64,000 bases of DNA from Pratylenchus scribneri (Eukaryota; Nematoda; Chromadorea; Rhabditida; Pratylenchidae): the NCBI GenBank assembly GCA_030063045.1, contig JAQSEB010000001.1:3968001-4032000 (forward strand). The letters are read 5' to 3'. Every line of letters begins with the position of its first letter. Position 1 is the stretch's first letter. The notes beneath the pieces were generated by a model, which was not told the DNA's origin, did not search any database, and saw nothing but the letters and a program-made list of their open reading frames with translations. Below are positions 50,238 to 61,650 of this stretch, one piece after another. Position numbers and translations under genes: made by a program.

Positions 50238-52334
50238 TCAAATTTCCAATGGGGCCAACAATTCATGAGGCAAAATGTTAGCAAAAGGATGTTGCAATAA
50301 TTGGCTGGCCATTGGCCTTTGTTGTGCATCAATGACAAAACATGAACGAAGGAAGGAATGTGCCATTTGATTGTGTTGCACTTCTGCTGGAATGCGCGGC
50401 GCAATTCCCATTCCCAATTGGTAGATCACTTGAAATTCGTGGTTCAAATAATGGAACGGTTTCTACAAGGGAAAATATGTTGAATTTGGTTATGTTATTC
50501 TAATTTTGGGCAATCCTGCAGCAGAATTGGATAAAGAAAATTTTTTAATTTTCAAAATTATTTTCTGAGAGTTTTCGAGGGCGAAGAACTAATCTGATAT
50601 CTAATTTCGTCATATCATGCAATCTTGGTAAGATATTGCCGCTACCATGAAAATGCCAAAGGAGACCAAGACGGATTTTCAAAATATTTTAAATATTTGT
50701 AGGTCTACATATTATAGCTCAATCCACGGAGCTCGGTGAGCTGAATCGAATAGCACTATTTTTAAAGGTAATATTCATTTTTGGTAAATTATGACCAAAA
50801 TAAATTATGTCTTGGTATGATATTTAGACATTTAACTTGCTAACATTCGATTCAGTTCGTCGAGTTGCATTGATTTAGCTATAATAGACTTTTAAATAAA
50901 AAATAAAAATATTTTGAAACTTGTTCTACTTTGACATCTTCATGGTAAAAAAAGTTGGCAATATCTTAACAAGATTGTAGAAATGGATGTCAGATTCGTT
51001 TCTGCACCCTCTAAAACTCCAATAAAATAATTTTTGAAAATTTAAAATATTTCGGACTCCAATTCTGCATGTTTTCCTAATTGTAACGAACTTTGCCAGT
51101 CAACATTTCGAGCACAACGCATCCTCCACTCCAAATGTCCACCGCCCGACCGTATCCTTTCTCCCCTCCTCCTCCGGCTGCCCTTTCCCTTTGTTGTTGT
51201 CCTCCTTCCTCTCCGCCGCCTCCGGGCACTCCATTTGTTTGTATTTCCGGTGCCATATAACGGATTGTGCCAACATAGGAGAGCATTTCGCCTGCCATTG
51301 TTTGGGTGCCATCCAAACGAAATGAACACCCAAAATCGCCCAATTTGAGTTTCTCGCCGGCACCAAGGAATATATTCGCCGTTTTGATGTCCCTTTTTAT
51401 TATGAAATTAATAAATATATTCCATTACATGCAATTTACCTATGCACAATTCCATGTTCATGGATGTAGGCAATTGCCTGGAATAGTGAATGGGTATATC
51501 GACGAGTGGTGGCCAAATCCATTCCTTCACGGCACAATCTGGCCAATGTGCCCTCCGAGCAATATTCCATGAAGATTAGCACTTCCGTCTATTTAATAAA
51601 GGGTAAATGAACTTTTGTCATTTTTTGGAAAGATTTTTGTAAATGAGGATTGAATTCATTAATTAAGAGAAATTCCAAAAAAACTTATAGCTATAACAAA
51701 TTGATCGATCCTTAATGAGACACAGTTATGATAATCATTTTTGTTTAGGTTTAATCAATTTTAAATTGGTTTTATCATTTAATACCCTTTAATTTTGACT
51801 AAACCTTAAAAATGATATATATCATTTGATGATTAATGTCTAGCTTTATTTAAGATATATATTAGTAAATGTAGGAAAATCCTTTAAGCAATTATATTAT
51901 TTTGCCATAATGCATCTTTTTTCTACAATTTTAATACTTTTCTTTCAATATTTTCAAAATTTTTATGGCCAGATTAAATCATAATCATTCATTCATTAAT
52001 GCCATTTTTGTTAAATTTATTCTTGATTAATTTAAATTTTTTTTTGTTCACGAATTTTATTTAAATAATCCATCCACCCAATTAAAGTGCCCATGCTCAC
52101 CTTATGAACTTCCACTCCGTAGTATTTAACAAGGTTTGGATGATTCAACGTTCGCAGAATTTCCACCTCATCAATCATTGCCCTCAGGCTTGGCTCATTG
52201 TCGTGCCGAACTTGGATTTGCTTTACGGCTAGCAAAAATTTGTCGCGCAAATTCATGGCCAGAAATACACTGCCAAAACTGCCGGAGCCTGGAAAAAGAG
52301 GCAATGAGATTAAATCCGATTCATTCTTCAAACC
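50238..52334 (-). other. mtk-1: MAP3K4 kinase domain exons
   Basis: Glycine loop GSGSFGSV (about residues 1179-1186), VAIK-type AVKQI (Lys about 1201), hinge FMEYCSEGTL, catalytic HRDIKTAN (Asp about 1292), DFG (about 1310), APE, and the C-lobe PRIPAE. All catalytic residues are present, so an active kinase is expected. Between APE and the DIWS motif there is a Gly/Glu/Gln-rich insertion (GGGGEEGGQQQ) not found in the human protein. HGIVHR is split by an intron before the catalytic Asp. Confidence 0.9.
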
Positions 52335-55300
52335 CAATTCGCTATTCTCCAATCTTTGCCATTCAAATGGAGCCTTCCTTGGCGTGAAGAAATGTGTCCT
52401 CATCAATTCCAGCTTCCTATTGTCCTTCTCTCCCAAAACATGGCCAATTTTACGTTGGCCTTCCAATTTTGCTTGTCTTTTCCCCTCCACCAATTCCACT
52501 CCCCTTTTTATTCTCTCCTCAACGCCAATGGCCATCATTCGCATTTCATGAGGTCGAACGGCACTGCCAAATTTGAAAATTTCCAAATTGGAATTTTGTC
52601 CATCGGCGGTAGACATCAATGGTTCCGAATGGGTGGTAACAATGTCATTTTGATGGACATCATCAATTCCATTTGGAAGGACAATGGCATTCTTTTGTTG
52701 ATCATTTTCTGTAAATTAACAATTTTTATAATTTCTATTTTTGTAATTTATTCAGTTAATATATTAATATCAATTTCCAACCAAATATCCGTACCATTGT
52801 CCAATGATTGAATATGGTCGGTCACCATTCGAACACTTTCCATGAATTGCCTTAAATCCGCATCCGTCAATTTTGTTGACACAAAAATGTTCTTAGAAAT
52901 GCCCATTAAAATGGCCAATTGGTCCAAAGCCGCACGGCATGCCTCCCCGCCAATTGATGTTGTGATGAATGCGGCCCATTGTTGGGCACTACTCAGCAAG
53001 TCCGAAAAGAATTCGGCGTGCATTCTGGTCGACACAATGTGTGAAAGTTCCTTTTGGCACTAAAATAAAATAAATATGAATCACAATTTCCGAAAAAATT
53101 TTTCTATTATTTTTGTGTACCTCGAAAACGGCACTCCAAGCTTGCAACAATGTTCCTTTCAATGATGCCCTCTCGCCGGCCACCAAATCCTCCAATCTTT
53201 TCCCATTCAAAACATATTCTCCCAAATCTCTGCTACAAGTCCACACCTCACGAACGCATTCGAAGGCAGCCCTCTTCAAATCGCAAATTTCCTCGGCCAA
53301 TTCATCGTTGCAGGAGCAGAAATCGTCGACGAGGAGAAGGCGGTCTGATTGGCCAAAAATGGAGCGCAAAGTTCGTTGAGCTGACTACAATAAAATGATC
53401 AAAGAGCTTTTGATTTTTTTTATTGTAATCCAAATTTAAATTCGAATTTAATTCTAATTTAATTTCGCCTGTTTAATTAGAATAATTCCGCCAGTTCTGA
53501 TTTTTAATTTCACCTTTTCTATTCTGTATTATAATGATGGATTATACAATTATTTGCCAATATTTTTTAGAAACACACACGCATTCATATTTCAATGTAA
53601 ATGACTCCCAATTCGATAAAATAAGACTTAAATTATTAAAATTACAATGTCCTTTCTTTTACAATTTTTCCATCCCCTCCTCCCTATGCCTATCCCATTA
53701 CCGTATTCACTTTTTTATAATTGATGATTGTTATTGTTATAAAAGGGTAGAAAAATGCCTGAGGAAATAATCAATTTATATTCCGATCTTCTTCCTAAAA
53801 AATATGCAATTCCCATACCATACCTGCAATTGTCCTCGATCGCTCGCTACCAAATAAATATTATTTGGTGGGATCAAATGTTGAAGTGTTCTCCAGGCTG
53901 CCAAACTCGGTTTCATCATTATTTTGTCGGACAATTCTTTAATATCAATATTCAACCAAACCGATGGAATCATCACCAAATAATTCGGTGAAGAAGGCCC
54001 AGATTCTTTTCGTTTTTGTCTCCTGTTTTTGCCCTCTTCAATTTCTGGTTTGTGGCCAGGGGCTGTGGCACAAAGAAGTAATCGATCAATTTGATCAAAT
54101 TGATTAGCCAATTCACGGACACAAATGACCAGAAAATTGCAATTTTCATTGTCAGCTGGGAAGGAAATCTGCCAAAAAATTGGATATATTTCGTCTTTAA
54201 AATTAAATAAAATGTGTTCTCTTATAATAATTTTTTATTTTTACTGATGAGATCATTTATATTTTTAATAAATTGAATGAAAAACCAACGACAATGTGCC
54301 GTCCACCGGCCAACAATTGTCCGACCATCTCATCACAATTTCCCTCCACCGATTCCCATTCATATCGGGCGCAAAATTCCAGGCATAGGCTGAGCGTTCG
54401 GATAAATGCCAATGAACGGAGTGAACGGTCACGAAGTTGCCTGATCATTTCCTTGAATGCTCGGCACAGCAAAAAAATGGAGGATGCCGTTTTGATGTTT
54501 TCGGCTTCATCCACCAACATGAAATCCTCCTCATCCACGCATTCATTCGTTTCGAGCACTTCCAATTCGGCACATTCAAATTTCTCATTTAAATATCTTC
54601 TGACCAGCAGATCAAACATGTCCCGCCCAATGTTACAAAACATTCGTGCCGCATCCAATTCGCCCCTTGGCACCACTTTTTGGCCCCATCCTCTGGCATT
54701 CGCCCATTCTGTGGCCATTTTGCCAATAATTTTTTCACTCCATTCAATGCCTCCATTTCCATTGGATTTTGCCGCCGTTTGGGCCCAAAGTCGAGTGTAG
54801 CTAAGAAAATTGTGGAAAACTTGTTCCAAATGGCCATCGAATTTGGCAAGTTGGGGGTCGAGGGAATCTGTCGGATTTGCACCGGAAGCATTTGAATTAG
54901 TCAAACTGAACATCACAAGGAAATCATTTTTCACTCGGATTGATTCCTCCAAGCAATCGTGAGAATCTTCGATCAACTACAAAAAAGGGGTGAATTAGGT
55001 AGTTTAGGAATGTATTTTTGTTTGATCATTTTTTCTTTATACTCTTCTTTTTTAAGATTTGAATTATGATCCTTATAAGCTCTTTTAAAACCCCGTAGGG
55101 TATTATTTTTTAACCCAAAAATAGGGAAAATTTGGGGTCTAACTCCTTAATTATAATTTGGACTTTTTTAAACAAATTAAAGTGGGTTTTGTAGAGCTTT
55201 AGGGAAATAAAAAAATTCAATAAAAATTTTTTTAAAGTTACTATACCAAGAGCCATGGGTCCACAAAGTTGAAATTGGGGAATTATTAGAGAATGGGATA

Positions 55301-57820
55301 TTAAAAGAGATTAAGGTTATACAATTATTAACATTAATTTTCAAATTTCGATGGCACAATTTGACCCTTGTTGACTGACTGACCGTTTCCAATGTGAGCA
55401 AATCCCAATCGTTGGATGCCACTTTCTCTGATCGCATTTCCAACCAAACATTGACTAATTGGACTGGCAATTGTGACAAAAAGAGGAAATGTGGCCAGAA
55501 TGAGGGCAATCCAAGTGCCGAAAAATGTTGTTGATCCGTCAAATGGGCGGCGGAGCTGGAAGGCAAATTTGCAGCGGACGAAGAGACAATCTTTAGTGAA
55601 TTGTTTAATAAATATTTCCAAAAATATTGAATAAATAAAATTTACTTCATTGGCGCCGAATTTTTCCCTCAGTCTTTTCACATAGTTGCCCAGTCCATTT
55701 TGGCCAGCAATTTGAGAATATTTTCGCTGTTGAAGCAAATGAAGGCAAGCTTTTTCCAGGGACAATTTTATCAAAGATTGAAGGCGTCTCAGGACCACAA
55801 TCATTCCATGGAGTCGAAGACTTCGACCAACAACCCGTTGCATTATTTTATGCAACAAATCGGCCAATTGTTGGCCGGCGGGCATTTTCGCATCCAAATC
55901 GGGCCAAGGCCAAATTTGAGAGCAAGAATTGGCCAAAGGGGAGGATGGCCCAATCGGCGGAGAAGGCACATCGGCGGTGGAGGATTGGCGATGGCGGCCT
56001 TCAATTTGACTGAATAGGAGGCCGACCTATGGGAGATATGAAACTTTGCCAAAATGGTATTCAACGGAAAACCTCGTTCATTTTTTGGAGCAACATTCGC
56101 ATCAAGTTCAGCCAAGCCTGTATCAAGGAATAATTATTTAATTTGTCGGTAAATTATTTTGAAAATTTTATGGGAAAAATTTCAAAATTAAAAGGGAAAA
56201 AATATTAAGAATGGTCATTTTGGATGGGATTGAAAATAATCTACTGCATAAAAGGGCTTAAAAACTCATATTGCTATGCCAATCCGTTCATCCATCTTTG
56301 ATATAAAATTCATCCATAATATGTATCAGTGTTTTGCTAATTTCAATAAATTCTTTTCTGTTCTGATCCTCAGAAATTGGAAAAAGAACAAAGAACAGTT
56401 GGAATATAAAAATAAAAACAGGCGGAAAGAACAGGCGGAATTAATCTAACTAAACAGGCGGAATTAAATTAGAAACAAATTAAAAATGTGGAACAGCTAA
56501 GCTTGGTATTTATACGTTTGACATTTTCTTTAATATTCAACCTGTAGAGTTTCCACTTTTCGAAATATGCTTTCCCCTTGATTTGGCAATGTTGCTTCCA
56601 CCGCCTTTTCCATGGCCATTGAATGGGGATATAATTCTGTCAATGCCTCCCATCGTTCCAAAAGGTTGGAAACCTCATCAATGGCCTTATTCCGTCTGGT
56701 GGCATGAGAATGGCCATAAATTTGGCCATACAATTCTCCTTCATTTTCATCATTTTCGTTGAGGGTTGCTTCAAATTTAAATGCCAAAATTTCGGCCAAA
56801 ATGCCCATTTTTTGTTCTCTTTGTTTCATAATTGACCGATCCTGAAGGCCCAATGATTGACGAATGTGGCCAGCATCCATTCGTCTGTGAATTTGATAAC
56901 ATATATTCAAAAGATTATTCCGATTGTCCATCAAAGCTATTTTAATGGTTTTCCTCATCCATTATTACCTTCCAGCAAAATAAGCATTCAAATGGAGCCA
57001 AAGGACATTGCCAAATTTATGCTTTTGTTCTTCCTATTTAGGAGAAAGAAATATTGGGCCAGAAAATTGGGAAAACCTCGGATTCTGGATTTCTGGCCAG
57101 CAATTTCTTTTTTCGCCTAAATTTGTCCATTTCCTCTCGAAGAAATTCCAACACATCCAAGCCACCCTCTCGACCACTTTTGGCCCCAATGGCCACAGAT
57201 TGACGGCCAGGATGAATTCGGGAGGGGAAAATGGACGGGGAATTGTCCAAATCGGAGGAGGATGAGCCGAATGGGGAACGGTGAATTGGAGGCGATGAAC
57301 TTTGATGCTGCTGATCATCGGTAGAGCCAAGACATTGGAAATTTTCGGCACAAATTTCCTTAAGAAACAAAAGGCAAAATGTCGAGATAAAAAGGATAAA
57401 TATTGGCTATAATTCATTCAATCTAATTTAATTTCAAAAATATTCCTCTATCTAAGGCCTATCTTTAGGCCCTATTGTGCTTTAGGTATCAAATTTTAGA
57501 CAGTTTTTCAACCGAATTTTCCACCAATAATCCCAAAATTTTACATCCAATTCATCCAACAAATCGCATCGATGTCTCCTCGGACTCCGTCGCATTTGGA
57601 ATCGTCGTCTTCTCGTTTTTGGATGTCCATAACCTCCAGTCAATTCACCGCTACTGGTCGACTGGTGTTGGCCAACATTTTGTTGTTGTGGCTGTTGTTG
57701 AAGGCTGAATCGCCCTTTGTATCGTTGCCTTCCCCCTCCTCCTCCCTTATTGGCCCCAAAATTGGCAGTGCCGCTATTTGGGCCAATTCGATCCACACTT
57801 TTGCATCGTTTTACATTCAT
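50238..57820 (-). CDS. mtk-1: MAP kinase kinase kinase, MAP3K4/MTK1 family
   Basis: Ser/Thr kinase that activates p38/JNK-type MAP kinase kinases under stress; cytoplasmic. Sixteen exons agree in phase (1,465 aa; human MAP3K4 1,608): 57820-57545, 57358-57077, 57033-56969, 56884-56542, 56117-56073, 56026-55646, 55590-55384, 54976-54290, 54168-53824, 53384-53121, 53059-52795, 52708-52334, 52288-52101, 51588-51440, 51392-51092 and 50462-50238. The N-terminus is basic with a Gln tract. The long regulatory region matches MAP3K4 (VLWLHLNAYFAGR, ETLQAWLNLMRMLLQKMNE, LGNYVKRLREKFG, ALGLPSFWPHFLFL). The kinase domain is at the C-terminus. The start at 57820 is the first ATG of the exon; a trans-splice acceptor near 57866 is possible. 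The exact donor of exon 8 is ambiguous by one codon (54290 or 54293). Confidence 0.9.
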
Positions 57821-59405
57821 TTTTGGGGGAGGGGATAGGGAGAATTTTATTCCTTCAATTTCCTTAAAATTTGCAATTTTATAATCAAATTGAAAGGAAG
57901 CGACACGAAATAATGCAAAAATATTTTGAGTTAAGAATGGCCAAAAATGAGAATAATTGGATTTTTGGCCAATTAGACCGAATTTAACGATTTCCAATAA
58001 TTCCATCAATGGACCTGATGAATGATTTAATCTTCCAATTATAAATTTCCTAGAAAATTTTTATAATATGGAAAGGCATAAATATTTAGGAAGGGAACTT
58101 TGGGGGTACATAAAAATATGTGAGTTGCCTTTAGGCGAAAAATTAGGTCAAATGATGAATTTGTACCAATGAATGATTGGGCAAAATTTTAATTTTCCTT
58201 GGCCAAATTGGAAACATTTTCCTTTTGGGCTTAGGCCGAAAGGATCTTCTCAAAGCACTCAAATTCTTGCATGAAAAGGCATATCTGTCTTTCTGTGAGG
58301 TGTGAGCTGACTTCCCCCACCCAGAGGCCCCAACACAATTCAACCACTTTTTCTCCGCTCCCATTATTCATCATTGCCCCATCCCATATTCCCCACAGCC
58401 ACTCGCATAGACTGGCCTTTCCCTATACAAGCTCCAATCCCACCATTTTTTGCTGCCGAACCGAGGTTTATATTCCATTTTCCACCCTAAACACCCTTCA
58501 TATATTCTCTCCCATTGCGCACAAATTTGTTGTTGGTGGTCGGCTCCAAACCTTTTTAGCTCTTTGGTCGTCACCATTTTTTTGTAAAATGTAGCCAGCT
58601 TGCGCAAAAGACGATAGGGGCGACGGTGATGCTCCATTCATAAGTTTTGCGCTTCTTTTTCTCCAAAAAAAATGAAAATTCATCGATATTATGCATTTTT
58701 AGTGGTTTAATTTTGGAGTCTTTCCAATTTAAAAATTAAGCAATTTTCTGGCTTAATCAAACAACTATCAAAATCATTTTTAAACAACTTTATTTAAAAA
58801 ACCCCAAACCAAAAATTGGAATAATAATATTTTTACATTAATATTAAATATTTTTGCTACAAAATTTTTTGGAGGTGTAGAAGAGTATTACTCATTTATT
58901 TAAGCAATAAACAGCAATGAATCATTTTGCCCACCATTTTATAAGGAACCTTTTATTCGAGAAGAATGTCATATGAGTTTTGTGTGAAAAAATTGATAAT
59001 TTCATTTTTTTTAGTTTTTTTATGCTGTATATGTAGAAATGGCATTTTATGGATAAAAAATATTGTTTAAAAAATTACAATTTGCCAATTTAATGAAATG
59101 CAAATGCAATTGCATAAAATCTCCCATTCCCAATTCCGAAATCCAATCGACCAAGAAGATTTTCCATATCCAGTCTCCATTATTAATGAACAATGATTTA
59201 TACTTTATTTTACTTTTTACGAAAAAATTCCATTAAAAATTGCTTATTTTTTTATCTTATTATTTTTTAGAAGTTCAATTAAAATTTTTTTTTGCATTTC
59301 ACCAGTGGCGCAAAAACTACTATTCTTTCTTTTGACCATTCTTCATTTTTTCCTTGAGACATCCCACAAATTATTGTTGTGCATTTATTTTTTATTATTG
59401 ATTGA
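57821..59405. promoter_or_regulatory. shared upstream interval of MAP3K4 and Ras
   Basis: The two genes are divergent, with 1.58 kb between start codons. A likely 5' UTR acceptor for Ras (tattttttag) ends at 59270, and one for MAP3K4 is near 57866. A GC-richer stretch at about 58270-58640 could hold control elements. No gene seen. Confidence 0.45.
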
Positions 59406-60337
59406 ATGACCGAATATAAGGTTTGTTGAAAAACTTCTCAAAATAAATAAAAATATTTGATAATTTTCAGTTGGTTGTGGTCGGCGATGGTGGCGTTGGA
59501 AAATCGGTAAATCATAATTAATTCATTTTTACGAGAAGTTTACTAAATTTATCTTTCTTTTAGGCATTGACCATCCAATTAATCCAGGGACAATTCATCG
59601 AAGAATATGATCCAACCATTGAGGACAGCTATAGGAAACAGGTTTAAATAAATTCAATTTAAACAAATTATTCTTAATTTGGGTTACTAAATAAAAATCT
59701 AATAAATTCTGATCTGACCTTAAAAATCGATACAAAATCTAATCGAATTCATATTTTAAGGTTCTCATCGACGGCGAAACTTGCCTATTGGACATTTTGG
59801 ACACAGCTGGCCAAGAGGAATATTCGGCCATGCGGGATCAATATATGCGGACTGGAGAAGGCTTCTTGCTCGTTTTTGCCCTCAATGAGTACAAATCATT
59901 CGAAAACATCCACGCCTATCGCGAACAAATCAGACGGGTCAAGGACAGCGATGAGGTTAAAATTAAAATATAATTATAAAATTTATTAATTTTATATTCT
60001 TCAGGTTCCAATGGTTTTGGTCGGTAACAAATGCGATTTGCAGCAACGTTCCATTGAGCAACGGTCCATCCAGGAATTGGCACGTTCCTTTGGCATTCCA
60101 TTCATCGAGACCAGTGCTAAAACCCGGAAGCACGTGGATGAAGCATTCCATGTAAAAATTAAGCGTTTATTACTAATAATATCCCTAATTCTTTTCACAG
60201 GCTCTTGTTCGTGAAATCAGGAAGCATAAGGTTTTAAATAAATAAATTGATCCAAAAATAATTTAATTTTTCTCAAATTCTTGCAGGAAAAACACAAGGA
60301 TCGGCCAAAGAGGCGTCGACGGTGTGCAATTATCTGA
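59406..60337 (+). CDS. let-60: Ras GTPase
   Basis: Canonical Ras, the membrane switch between receptor tyrosine kinases and the RAF-MEK-ERK cascade. Seven exons: 59406-59420 (only MTEYK), 59471-59506, 59564-59641, 59761-59955, 60005-60151, 60201-60230 and 60287-60337 (183 aa; C. elegans LET-60 184). Motifs: P-loop GDGGVGKS (10-17), effector loop YDPTIEDSY (32-40), DTAGQE (57-62), NKCD (116-119), ETSAK (143-147). Gly12, Gly13 and Gln61 are wild type; Asp11 replaces the mammalian Ala, as in LET-60. The C-terminus has a polybasic stretch (RPKRRRR) and the prenylation box CAII. The 15-nt first exon is easily missed. An AATAAA lies at 60461, and an acceptor-like site just before it may mark a 3' UTR intron. 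Confidence 0.95.
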
Positions 60338-60595
60338 CGAATGATTTTGTGTGTATCCTCAAATTTGATTATTATTAATTAGTTTTTTTTTCTCCATCAT
60401 TCATTCATTTCCATCCATCCCGCCCTTTTTTTATTATTGTCTTTTATTTACAGAATGCACAATAAAAATCATTGAATATATGTATTGAAAAATAAATTAA
60501 TTTTCAAATGCCATTCATGTTTTGTTTTATTTAAATAAAATTATGTGCAAAATTATAACATTTTTCCTATGGATGGGTTCTTAAGGTACTTTTCC

Positions 60596-61261
60596 GTTAT
60601 AACTAGGGCTCGGATAGTTATGTAAATAAAAAGTCCAAAATATGTACATAAAATATGTATAAAAACTTGAAAATATGTACAAAAAAATCCAAAATATGTA
60701 CGAAAATTTTCATTTTTTAGTAATTTTTTGAATATTTTTAAATGATTTTTATACAATTTTTGAATATAAATGCATAAGAAAGCATAAAAATCGAAAATTC
60801 CAACCAAAAAAAATATTTGACTCGGGTGAGATTCGAACCCAAGCTCTCGCGCATTTCCCAATCCAAAAACTCCTCTCTTCGCCATTCGGCCAAAATTTCC
60901 GGTCACCAAAATCGACTATTTTTCACATTTGAAAGCAATAAAAGATCAATTTTCTTGATCCACCCAAGAATTTTTCGCGTATTTTATTCAATTTATCAAA
61001 TTTTAATTCAAAAAATTTTCATTTTTATTGCATTTTTTGTTGAAAATTTCCCAAAAAATGGCAAAATATGTAAATTATGTAGAAAAATCGCAAAATATGT
61101 AAATATGTATGAAAAGTCTAAAATATGTAAATTTATGTAAATAAAACTTCACGCTAGAAGTTTCAAACCAAGTGGGAAATGCTTTTTTTATGCTTATTTT
61201 GACGTTCTGATATCAGGAAAAAAATATGTATTTACATAACTATCCGAGCCCTAGTTATAAC
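60596..61261. mobile_element. 666-bp inverted-repeat element with tRNA-like insert
   Basis: Perfect 33-bp terminal inverted repeats at 60596-60628 and 61229-61261 (each starts GTTATAACTAGGGCTCGGAT). Subterminal regions carry many AAAATATGTA repeats. No protein is encoded. A run of 12 C residues follows the right end. It contains the tRNA-like sequence at 60820-60895. Confidence 0.85.
60820..60895 (-). pseudogene. tRNA-like sequence inside inverted-repeat element
   Basis: On the minus strand an A box (TGGCCGAATGG) and a B box (GGGTTCGAATC) are spaced as in a tRNA with a long variable arm (Leu/Ser type), followed by a run of T residues like a Pol III stop. The acceptor ends do not pair, so a functional tRNA is unlikely; a tRNA-derived SINE fragment fits better. 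Confidence 0.5.
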
Positions 61262-61650
61262 CCCCCCCCCCGGTCAAAAAATTGAAACTCACTCTCTAGA
61301 GGTGATTTTGGGTGTTTATAAAGAATCTACATCCTGTTTATCAAATCAAGCCAACTTGATAAGGGATGCCGAATTTTATCAAGAAAATGCCTAGATCATA
61401 GGGACCAAAGACAATTTGGTAGAGGGCCCATAATTGAAAAGTACAAATTTGAACCATTGCGCATGTCATGGATATTGTTAAGTTAACCTAAAAACCCGAA
61501 AGTTAATAGTTAACTAGACTTAAGTCTATGACCAATAAGTCTAAAATTTAAATGCAATTAAAATAGAATTATTTATTCAGATAAATTATTCATTCATTCA
61601 ATCAATCAAAATCAGTGAACAATAAAATAACTTTCGATTTTGTCATTCTC
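61262..61650. other. intergenic, no gene seen
   Basis: AT-rich spacer between the inverted-repeat element and the stop of the next gene. Nothing recognised apart from the C run at 61261-61272. Confidence 0.4.

Noticed and set aside
47231..57820. MAP3K4-TMEM231 operon
   Set aside because: Same strand, but the 820-bp gap is far above the roughly 100-bp spacing usual in nematode operons, and the functions are unrelated. Trans-splicing data would be needed to reopen this.
59471..59506. An oncogenic-type G12D change in Ras
   Set aside because: Counting from MTEYK, the Asp is residue 11; Gly12 and Gly13 are intact. C. elegans LET-60 has the same Asp11.
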